Below, piece after piece: positions 49,758-57,724 of a stretch of 64,000 bases of DNA. Source of the stretch: Sarcocystis neurona (lineage: Eukaryota > Apicomplexa > Conoidasida > Eucoccidiorida > Sarcocystidae); contig KL647289.1 in NCBI GenBank assembly GCA_000727475.1, positions 8,477,791 to 8,541,790 of the forward strand, read 5' to 3'. Numbering within the stretch: the first letter of the stretch is position 1; every line of letters begins with the position of its first letter. Made by a program: the position numbers and the translations under genes. The notes beneath the pieces were generated by a model that was given only the letters and a program-made list of their open reading frames with translations, did no database searches and was not told the origin of the DNA.

Positions 49758-51638
49758 ACTTAGGGAAAGGGGGGGATGAGTGGATATGCATATACATATA
49801 TATATGTATATATATGTATGTACATATCCGTGGGAGAAAGGAGAACGAGTGGACAGGTATACGTATATATGTATATATATATACTTAGGAAAAGAGGGGG
49901 TGGGGGGGATATATATGTAGGAGGAATGAGGACGGGTGGACGGGTATATGTATATATGTATGCATATATATACTTAGGAAAAGGGAGGGTGGTGGGGGCA
50001 TATATATGTATGTGTACATACATGTGTCTACGTAGGAGAAGAGGTGGTGTGCTTCTTTGGGTGGAAGGGAGGGATAAGCAGAAGTTGCGTCCTGTACAAC
50101 GATACAAATACACGAAAATGCGCGCTTTTGCGCAGCGTCTGTACTTGTTGATTCTCGAGAATCACACAAACCCGTCCGTACGTATGTTCAAGGGCTACCG
50201 GCGCTCTTCGGTCTTTTTCTCTCTTCTTCCACACAGGGAGGAGCACTTGCTCTCTGTCCGAAAGTTGAACACAACATAGAGAACTTCCTCGTCCTCGCAG
50301 GCTGCTTCCCTCCCGAAGAGTATGCAAAGGAAATACCGCTGTGGACGGTCTTGGTCAGGTAACTCCACGTTCACGGCACCTGCTGCCTGTAGTCATGTCC
50401 GCGACACTTCTGTATATATATGTGTCCGTACGTGTGTATCCATTCATATATATATATATGTATACAGATATAGTATGGAGAGATGTACTCTTTCTTCAAT
50501 GCTTCCAGACACGCCTTTTTTTTCTGTTCATTTTGAAATCTACATACAACCTCATGTGTTTATCGATTACTCCTATATTTTCCACATTATTCACGTGTCT
50601 GTTGCTACACACGGGTGTGTCTCTCCCCCCCTCTATACATATATAGACATATATATATGTATGTGTAGGTTTTGGCTACTTTGAGTATCTGTTGGTCTCC
50701 CTCGTGCTGTGCCTCTTCATTCCGACTTTCGTCTTGCCCGTCGTCGTCTTCTTTTTTCTCTGTTTCTCTCAATTTCTCCATTTCGGTTGCCTTCTCTTTC
50801 TTTCTCCTGTTGGTCCCTTTTTTGTCGCATTCTCCTTCCTTTGGAACTTTCTTCTCTTCTTCTTCAACGTCCTCTTCACATTCTCTCTGTTACGCGACGG
50901 TTGCTCTACCCTCTGCAGCGGCTCGGCTTCCCGCTTCGGGACGTCGCCTCAGACCCTTCTTCATGTAATGGGGAGGAGCAGAAGGGGAAGTATTTTGTCG
51001 AAGACGGAGTGCCAAGTCAAGTAGAAAGAAAAACTACAGTTATCCCCACTACACCCTGGCGTGCTGCTTACAACTGCACTTATCGTTGGTTCTCCGTACT
51101 TCTTTTCTAACATGGCTTGCCGTCTCACAACATTCCTCCTTTATCAACTCGGTCCTCCTCTGTTCCTGCCCCTCTCTCTTCTTCTTACACGGCAACCTTC
51201 TTCTCGCGCTCGTATCCTTCTCTTTCTCCAAACTTTTTCCTTCACATGTCTACCCTGTGACACTTCATCCTGTCTTGTATAGGACCGTGTTCGTTGAAAG
51301 CTAAATTCGCAGCGTGTCCCTTTTTTTGCCTCCTCCGTCCTCCGTATCCGTCCTCTACTTCTTCTTTATTGAGTTCCTCTGCGCATATGTGAGCTCCACC
51401 TTCCTCGTCCTGTCTTCCTCTTCCTCTTTGTTCGTTTGTTTCATCCCCCGCTCCCTGTCTTTCTGATTTCTTGTTCTTTGCTTCACGTGCGTGCAGACTT
51501 GAACTCGGGAGAGAGAGATTCGATGGAAAGTGCAGACTGCTCGTTCGCGCCGACAACAACGTACTCAGCAGGGGCATCAGAGATTTAATCTATTTGCAAA
51601 TTGCCCAAACGCGGCAGCCCAATAGTGTCTATAACTGA
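30902..51638 (+). CDS. Alpha-adaptin (AP-2 alpha) appendage domain, seven exons
   Basis: Exons 30902-31102, 32360-32539, 37966-38027, 42314-42447, 48491-48582, 50237-50358 and 51497-51638 join in phase to 311 codons ending in TGA. The product matches both lobes of the alpha-adaptin ear (Alpha_adaptinC2 and Alpha_adaptin_C families): [14 protein letters not shown], then [10 protein letters not shown], a beta-sandwich strand PTLEVDLL, the platform helix FFFFWRNE, then [17 protein letters not shown] and [10 protein letters not shown]. In AP-2 this domain hangs from a hinge and recruits endocytic accessory proteins at the plasma membrane. The platform Phe and Trp and two Arg positions known to bind DPF/FxDxF peptides are kept. 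No adaptin trunk was found. Either this is the C-terminus of the upstream coiled-coil gene, or ATG 30902 starts a stand-alone 310-aa ear. Introns reach about 6 kb. Confidence 0.85.
31103..32359 (+). repeat. Intron: TA/TATG microsatellites
   Basis: From 31.18 to 32.11 kb the sequence is TA, TATG and GATA repeat, then a pyrimidine-rich stretch leads to the acceptor TTTTCTCAG. No gene is seen. Confidence 0.7.
32360..32539 (+). CDS. Appendage exon 2: core of the beta-sandwich lobe
   Basis: Sixty codons in phase 0 on both sides, between TTCTCAG and CAG|GTACGT. It encodes [20 protein letters not shown] followed by KTS, the most recognisable alpha-adaptin ear motif (animal form GRMFIFYGNKTS). The second half, ending AAKQQVCQ, corresponds to the strand region before VVNIECVS in animal alpha-adaptins. 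Confidence 0.92.
35457..36027. other. Assembly gap (571 N) with identical flanks
   Basis: About 76 bases on each side are the same TA-rich sequence (about 35380-35456 and 36028-36103). The gap probably comes from a microsatellite the assembler could not cross. Confidence 0.9.
36590..37250 (+). repeat. GA-rich (purine) minisatellite
   Basis: The + strand is almost entirely G and A, with the recurring unit GGGAGACAGCGAGAC or GGGGGACAGCGAGATA and very few T. It lies within the appendage-gene intron. Confidence 0.8.
37966..38027 (+). CDS. Appendage exon 3: sandwich strand
   Basis: After GTCGCAG the exon encodes [20 protein letters not shown] and ends two bases into a Leu codon at a GTGCGT donor. 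It aligns with the animal alpha-adaptin segment VVNIECVSDFTEAPVLNIQF. The split Leu codon is completed exactly by the first base of the next exon, which supports both boundaries. Confidence 0.85.
38028..42313 (+). repeat. Long intron: CTG array, inverted repeat, CTCTC/TA repeats
   Basis: CTG repeats continue to 38.45 kb. A large inverted repeat follows (38663-38849 pairing with 38971-39155). From 39.47 to 40.01 kb, five diverged copies carry the anchor GTCGTGGTGGYTATTCGTTCA (39529, 39671, 39862, 39920, 39971). TA/TATG microsatellites then continue to 42.2 kb. A hydrophilic open frame lies on the opposite strand at 41.04-41.71 kb. Confidence 0.6.
38663..39155. repeat. Inverted repeat with ~185-bp arms and ~121-bp loop
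   Basis: The left arm (38663-38849) and the reverse complement of the right arm (38971-39155) share long stretches, including GGAAGGGAAGCAGCAAGACA and AGTAGAGCTGCAGGCAGCAG, with a few mismatches and small gaps. It sits entirely inside an intron, so the pre-mRNA could form a long hairpin. Confidence 0.9.
42314..42447 (+). CDS. Appendage exon 4: link to platform and platform helix
   Basis: After CATGCAG the first base completes the Leu codon of exon 3. The exon then encodes [20 protein letters not shown] and the helix [18 protein letters not shown], matching animal VSVQLPITLNKFF and SQDFFQRWKQL. The Phe and Trp that form the peptide-binding pocket of the platform are present. It ends at GGGAAA|GTAAAT with one base left over. 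Confidence 0.9.
42448..48490 (+). repeat. Long intron: TATG array, 71-bp and ~65-bp tandem repeats
   Basis: A TATG/TGTA array occupies 43.03-43.60 kb. Three copies of a ~65-bp unit carry GTAGATCTNYGGAYATAT (near 46070, 46137, 46199). A 71-bp unit repeats exactly three times (47403, 47474, 47545), with diverged copies on either side. A ~163-bp unit occurs twice (about 48147 and 48310). Open frames at 44.34-44.63, 46.77-46.95 and 47.91-48.10 kb have ordered-looking peptides but do not fit the appendage in phase, so I leave them uncalled. Confidence 0.6.
48491..48582 (+). CDS. Appendage exon 5 (tentative), overlapping a TA microsatellite
   Basis: This is the least certain appendage exon. It encodes [20 protein letters not shown] then [10 protein letters not shown] and fits the phase of both neighbours (two bases in, phase 0 out at ATG|GTAATA). 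The position and the pattern around the KII resemble animal EVQNIFKAKHP and TKAKIIGFG. The IIYIYM residues come from a TATATA run, so a microsatellite would be part of the coding sequence. An alternative donor GAA|GTACAT at 48537 would skip it. The acceptor context is poor. Confidence 0.5.
48583..50236 (+). repeat. Intron: TA runs, assembly gap, ~100-bp GTAGGAG minisatellite
   Basis: Copies of a unit combining GTAGGAGRAGGGGTGG with a TA run lie on both sides of a run of N (49209-49691), continuing to about 50.05 kb. Between 50.06 and 50.19 kb there is an open, ordered-looking frame ([20 protein letters not shown]) that could be an alternative exon. Its donor at 50.19 kb is in phase with exon 6 when read in that frame, but its start does not fit exon 4. 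Confidence 0.5.
49209..49691. other. Assembly gap (483 N)
   Basis: The gap lies inside a TA-bearing tandem repeat, with copies of the same unit on both sides, so the true length of the array is unknown. Confidence 0.9.
50237..50358 (+). CDS. Appendage exon 6: platform sheet
   Basis: Between CCACACAG and GTCAG|GTAACT, the exon encodes [20 protein letters not shown] and continues [20 protein letters not shown]. It corresponds to animal [20 protein letters not shown] and the strand after it. It leaves two bases that form an Arg codon with the first base of the last exon; this Arg aligns with one of the peptide-binding Arg residues of the animal platform. Confidence 0.9.
50359..51496 (+). other. 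Last intron of the appendage gene
   Basis: It is pyrimidine-rich with one TA run near 50.44 kb. Removing it joins AG to A (Arg) in phase and aligns with the family without a missing segment. Open frames inside, for example near 50.92-51.02 kb, are not needed. Confidence 0.6.
51497..51638 (+). CDS. Appendage exon 7: C-terminus and stop
   Basis: After GCGTGCAG the exon encodes [20 protein letters not shown] and finishes with a helix ([14 protein letters not shown]) and a short tail before TGA at 51636-51638. This is the end of the alpha-adaptin platform (animal RLEPNLQAQMYRLTLR, then the C-terminal helix). The second peptide-binding Arg is present (KCRLLVR), with a loop two residues longer than in animals. 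Confidence 0.92.
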
Positions 51639-52900
51639 ATAGCGGGAATGACTTCGTAGATCGCCTGATCAGGACACACGAATACTCCACACACGTAGAG
51701 GTGGGAGTTCTGGTCAGAAGAGGCTCTGAACTCCCGACACGTATTGAAGGATACGCATCTCTTCAGCTCCAGTTGTCCGCATATATGTGTAGATATATAT
51801 ATATATATATATATATGTATAAGTATATGTGTCGATGACCACGTGGCCCTGGCGGCTGACAGAGACAGTCGGCCTGGAGAGACAGACAGAGAGAAAGAAC
51901 GAAAGGAAAAGAGAGAGAGAGAGGAAGTTGCCCTTTGCTGTAGAAGTGCCTGTCTGGTCTCACAGATATACTTGCGAATAATTTGTGGAGGTGTTCGTCA
52001 GTGTGGGTATCACCCTCTGGCATTTGAGAGGTTCTCCCAGTCCGGGGAAAGAGGAATATGCAGCGTGTAATTCTTACTTTGGACGTGGAACTACGGCACC
52101 CCCCACTGAAGCGGTTGAGGAAGTCTGCTGCATGTAGTTGATTTGCAACGTAAACCCACCAACGGTGTGCTTGTGTGGGCACTCATATCTCCGCGAATCT
52201 CTATAAGTGGGCAGAGCGCATCCACGGCACCTGGTGCACATTACCGGTGTACAGGGCACCATAAGCTTCTTCTATAGTCGTTATCTAGTTTTATCCACAT
52301 ACATATATAGATGTGTGTATTTGTACACGTGTCAGTACATACGTGTAATCAGTTGTCTACGTGGAAGAGGTGTAAAGGTATATGTGTTTGTATACTTATT
52401 CCTCGACTCGGAAACGTTCTACGGCACCCCGTAGGGAGGTCGTGTATACAGCAGAGCATCGGGGGATCTCTTGGAGTGGCCTTACCTCATTCCTCGGCCC
52501 GGGCACTCGCGTATTCAATTATATCTGTAAACCTCCAAAGATATATATATATATGCATATAGAGAGAGACACACAAACACGCGCACAGATACAGACACAC
52601 ACACACACACATCATTGTACAGACAGACATAGATATCGCGTGCGTGCTTACGTGTATACACACACTGAAAGGTCTAGTTGCTTTCTCTCATCCGAAGGAC
52701 TACGAATTTGACCCGCCCCTGTGTTGTTCCGGATTTGCGGTTGACAAACACATACACGTACGTGTATATATTCGCACGTGCACGCACACATATTTGTGTA
52801 TGTTATATTGTATACAAACATATGCGAGTATCTATATACACATGTGTCTGTGTCTATACATGTAGGACGCTGTGTAAGTAATGTTGTGTCTTCTGTGTGC
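51639..52900. other. 3' flank of the appendage gene
   Basis: Contains a TA run near 51.79-51.82 kb, a CA-rich stretch at 52.57-52.67 kb and TG/TA repeats to 52.87 kb. I see no gene; the first part is probably 3' UTR. Confidence 0.4.
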
Positions 52901-53316
52901 AAGGGGGGCGCGGGTTCAGCGCACTGAAGAATGCTGGTAACGGGGTTGATTGATTGAAATGCGAGTTTTCGCTCCCGCGGCCACAAAGAGGAGATAATCG
53001 CGGAACAGAAATGGCTAAACAGTTTTTTGAGCAGTGTAGCTTAAAGACACTTCCATCGGCGAGTTAAACAGTCTTTTGCGTTTCATGGATTAGGTCTCCT
53101 TCTGCATTTGATGTCGTCAAAATGCTTTCTGACGTATCAGTTGCGCATCCGACAGAGGGAACGGAAGCTCGGTTGGAAGTTTTTCAAAGAATTGTCCACT
53201 CATTTTGAGAAGGACGCTAGAGTTCTCTTCCAAGGAGTGGCAAACTGTCTTCCTCATATTCCGAAGAAGAAAAGGAAGGTCTTCTTATGAAATACTAATT
53301 CAAAATCACCCGCGCT
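52900..53316 (+). other. Repeat-poor stretch with a small basic open frame
   Basis: An ATG at 53111 opens 59 codons to TGA at 53288-53290. The peptide is basic (LRIRQRERKLGWKFFKEL) and ends with PKKKRKV followed by Phe-Leu, identical to the classical monopartite nuclear localisation signal. There is no splice or homology support, so chance is the simplest explanation. Confidence 0.2.
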
Positions 53317-53700
53317 ACTGCGGCAGGATTTGACTCAATTCCCACGCATACCACTACAGTCTATCTAGATCTAGTTTTACGGAAAGTATAACTAAGTTCT
53401 AAGGAGAAAAACTCCTGTCGCTACTACTGCTATTGTTATTACTTTTCTGACTGCTGCCACTAATATACCAGTAATACTTCTGAAACTAGTGATGACTCTG
53501 TAACTACCGCGTGATATGACTCAACTCCCAGGCACATCATTGCGGGCTCTGTAGATCTGGTTCGACGGAAAGTATAACTATGTTCTGAGGAGGGAAACTC
53601 CTATAGCCACAACCGCTACAGTTGTCATTACTCTTCCCACTACGGTTACTATTACACTAGTAGTACTACTGACACTACGGTTAATACCGTAGGTGGTCAC
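53317..53700. repeat. Diverged ~190-bp tandem duplication
   Basis: Two copies (about 53317-53506 and 53507-53700) share the order TTTGACTCAAYTCCCA, then GATCTRGTTYKACGGAAAGTATAACTA in two shorter blocks, then AACTCCT and an ACT/TAC-rich tail. Divergence is high, with point changes throughout, so it is old. No coding meaning is seen. Confidence 0.7.
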
Positions 53701-55590
53701 GACTTCTTTCGCCGGTTCTATTGTCGCCGTCAATACATTTGTAGGCATTGCATTTCCCACTGTTTCAGCTGAGGCTTGTATTGCGTGCAATCGAGCTGTC
53801 TGCTAACTCCGGGCCACGAATGTGTGGTCAAAATCATCCTTAGAGCGTAAGGTGAGTGTGTGGTCAAAATCACTCTTACTGAGGTAAGAATCCCCGAAGA
53901 AGATTTACACGTAGGGAACATGGAGCATATCTTCTTTCCTTTTTCAGTATACACCCGACGGCCCTGAGAAGCTCATACTATTAAACTGTTTATTTTCCTC
54001 CCTTTCATCAGACCGTCGGCGAGTCGTCGTGGTTCCGCGTTATCAGTACAGAGGTTCTTTTTCATTCCTGAGAACGAAGACCGCGCTGGTAAAATTGCAA
54101 AATCAATTCTTCCGCATGCCAGACGTTCCGTCATATCTAAGGAAGCAGGTGCATTTGTTTTTCACCCGCACTGCGACCAGGTGAATGTGAGACTACTGGA
54201 ATCACAGCACACTGTATTAGGTGCTGGGAGCATCTTGCTGCTCTTATTACTGCTGCGGCGGTGGCACTAGTAACACTACTACTACTACTACTGTTGGCAC
54301 TTTTTCTATTATTGCTCACATCATTGCTAATACTACTACTGTTCTCCTCCTGCCACATCAACGACGTACTACGTACATTATCTCTACTGCCACTCGCTCT
54401 ACAGCTGCTACTGCTGGTATTATTTTTGCTCGAGTACAACTCTGTCTATTCGTACTCTACAACTATTACTAGGAAATTCTCCAAGATTTGTGAAACGGCT
54501 ACGTCGCGTTATCGTTCGTTCGAAAACTTTACTGTTTTCCTACCACCACTGCGAGTGATGCCACGACTAGCATTAGTGCTACTACCATAATTATCTCTCC
54601 TACTGTTTCTTCTCTTAACATTGAGCAACACCACAATGGGATTCTACTAAACCTTCACGTGGCTTCCAGGAACTCCGTCATAAGATCCAGCGATTCTAAG
54701 ACGAATTCTTGTAAATTACATGACACGGTTAATTCAGTTAAGAGCTCTTGATTGGCCACAGATGTGCACTTCCTCGAAGACATTGCTAAAACGTCTTCAC
54801 GGCAATGGATACTTTTTATCCCCACGAAGAGTGTCACGAGGACCGCCAAAGAAACATTGTGGCATTTACCCCGAAACCGATTCAGCCTGCGCATCCATCT
54901 ACACGTACAGGTACGTATTCCTACCTTGAGAAGCTTCCTCGAGATGGAGTTGGGTGGATACCTGCTACACATCTACACAGATGGAATAGGGCATCCTAGT
55001 GGAGTACGAGTCAACACGTTACTTCGCTTTTCGAGTTTATTGCTTCGCAGTCAACACCTTTTCAGTTCGCAGTCGCATTTATTGACACCGAGTTCCACAC
55101 GTTAGGTTATTCCCCTGCCAACGTGCATGGCACACTTTCGCGTCTTCACTTTCGGTCATCCGTCAGTGTTTCCCGCGCTTGTTGCAGTAATAAGCCGTCA
55201 ACGATTTCAAGCAGAAAAGGCGGCACACTTCCAGAACGGTGAGCGTGTCTCCCAGGGATGCACGGTACTCAACAACGTTCCTGGCCGAAACACAAAAGGC
55301 AAGGAATGACGTCACCAGAAAAGATCCGCTTGAGTGGATCACAGATTATATCACGTAGAGCTAGCACATCTATATCCCGTACCACGCTCACTACGTCGTA
55401 TACACATATATGATATAAAAAAAGCGAGACACACCGAAGTTACAAATATTCGATTTGTCGTTGACTTACTACACATCGGAGGTTATAAGCAGGGAGGTAC
55501 AGATTTCAATGTGAGTAAATCGCAGTGGTGCCTCGTGTGCACTGCATGGCGTAGTCGAATGTCATGCATCCATAACTGACACAGATTAGG
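53701..55590. other. Repeat-poor intergenic sequence
   Basis: Includes an ACT/TAC microsatellite near 54.27-54.30 kb. Several medium open frames on both strands (for example 54.75-55.10 kb) have normal composition but no motif I recognise. It may contain decayed mobile-element sequence. Confidence 0.35.
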
Positions 55591-55596
55591 CTATCC

Positions 55597-55980
55597 TTGG
55601 GAACGGAATCACTTATGCAGAACCACGGAGTATCCTTTATCGGATGCAGTGACAGCACTTTTATTTGCGGTGCAGTTTGTGAGCCGCTTAAATGTACGTG
55701 CGGTGCTGAAGTTCTTCATGTTTTGTCTTGCACGAAATGCAAGCTGCGGCATATGATACGCAGCTGTATCGGCGGAGCTAACATGTTCCTGTCCATCAGG
55801 ATTAAAAGTGGACCCCTCCTACAGTACGTGATGTCGTTTGTTACTAATTGGTTGCAAGCACGGGGAACCAGTCTTTCTGAATCCGCCGGTTCTGCTTTCT
55901 ACAGCGTGTTCTCGCGTGTGCCACGCATTATATTCTCGGCAGCTTTGCTACTTTGCAAATACTGCGGCTACACGGTGTAG
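55597..55980 (+). pseudogene. Possible retroelement remnant with a Cys/His motif
   Basis: An open frame of 127 codons includes LKCTCGAEVLHVLSCTKCKL followed by RHM. The C-x-C-G...H-x-L-x-C...R-H pattern resembles the cysteine/histidine motif found near the C-terminus of some non-LTR reverse transcriptases. No reverse transcriptase catalytic motif was found upstream. This is a weak resemblance, offered as a lead only. Confidence 0.25.
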
Positions 55981-57724
55981 TAACTTTTATTCAGAAAACT
56001 TACGAATAGAAATGCAGTCTGTGTACACAGAGTAGCCCTACAAATGGCAGTAATTGTGTAGTTTTTGTACAGAATAGTCGACAGCATGGGAAGAGCATCT
56101 TCGGCGGCATTCGAGCGAATGAAAACTTCAGCAGGACCACTGAGAATCTGCGCCTACGTGCAGGTACTCTAACGCGCGTATAGGTCTAGACTGCAACAGG
56201 GCTCCTCTCACTCAAGTTTGTTTCCTTTCCAGCTAGCGCTCCGCTATGTTAGTTCCCCCTTCGACCCCGCACGCTGCCCGACCTGGTGACGTTTTCGCGC
56301 TACAACGAGGTCCACTTGCAGTAAAGGAATGCGGAAATCGACGACATCACTCATAAAGACGACCGCGGCCGTATGGGTATGGACTTTGTGTCGTGTCGTG
56401 TACGCCGCAGTCCGTGGGTGGACAACCGGTAATAGCTAGAAGGCTTTCTACCAGATTTAACCACAGCTGGAATGTAAAGTAACGCACTTCCTTCGGGACA
56501 ATAGTATGTATCACTGATGTCCTACATGTTGTCGAGATAGTTGGCGACAAAGTTTTCCCAGCATGCTAACTTGAATAACCGCGCATGTAACCGAGCACCC
56601 TTCCCGCGTGCACCGTTGTCTACGTTGCAGAGTCACGCTCGTGGTGTCTCGTGATTCACAAACTGCTTAACGGCACAAAAATCTCGCACCAGGAATAGTG
56701 CAGTCTTTTTCGTGTGCCACAGGGAAGAGCTGTGTCTTTTTTACACCACAGCACACACGAGATATTGCAGGTGCCCCTCTGTCTTGGCGACGCCGGCGAG
56801 ATAATGACGTGCTCGAGAACCGGACAAGCCCCCACCCAGGGTTGCGCAGGCTCCTACTCCTGTGTGTTTCCCTTATGATCGGTGAGCGCCGGCTACTGCC
56901 CCCCTTTTGTCGTCACTTTTATTTCCCTTATATAGTCGATGAATTTCTCTTGATGCGTCCTTCTGTGGTATACTCTTCGGAGCGCTTCCTTCTCTGCCAC
57001 ACTAAGATACCGCTGCATCCAGTCCGAGCGCCGTTTCGGCAGGGCGCGTGCAGGTGAGCGCTCCCTCGTCTGTGACATTGCCTGTGAGGTCAACCAAGCT
57101 ACTCGATCCTTTTACAGGTTTTACTTTTGTCGCTAAAGTGTCGTATCCTCCTTCCCGTTTTTCTCACGATTGCTTCATTGAATGTAAGTCAAGTGACCCG
57201 CCCTGTTGAAACGAAGACTCATGTTTCCCTTACTCGCCTACAGTGCCGTTCCACACTCAAGATTTTGCCCGTTCGAAGTCGACGTCCGTTTGCACTCTCT
57301 GTCCAATCCCCTTGATACAAGTGATAAATACTTCTCCCCCTCCATACATATTCACATATACATGTGGCGTCTTCGCACCTTTCATCGGCGCCAGGCTTCC
57401 TGCGGGTTACAGGCGCGGGCAGGGAACTTTGTAAGAGCGACGATGCGTTCCAGACATCAACCGCTCATGTATGGCAAAGCAATCATTTGTATACAACAAC
57501 CATGAGTAAAGCAGTAGGTATTCTTCCCTTGAAGCAACCTATCTTCGTGCCTCGGCATCCGTCTCTGAGGCTTGCTTTCTCTGGTTGTGCGCCGCACTTC
57601 TTAGCATCTTCCTCGCAAAGCGTCACTACTTGTTGCCCTCCAGCGAACAGCTCGTGGCTTGGTGATGGTATTCAGTTCTCTCGTTTGTCGCACCGCACTC
57701 ATCCCCAAAGCGACACCTGACAAA
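55981..57724. other. Intergenic and 5' flank of GPI8
   Basis: No gene is called. A + strand open frame of about 118 codons runs from 57364 to a TGA at 57718-57720, only four bases before the preferred GPI8 ATG. It could be an upstream ORF or chance. Another in-frame GPI8 ATG lies at 57665. Confidence 0.4.
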
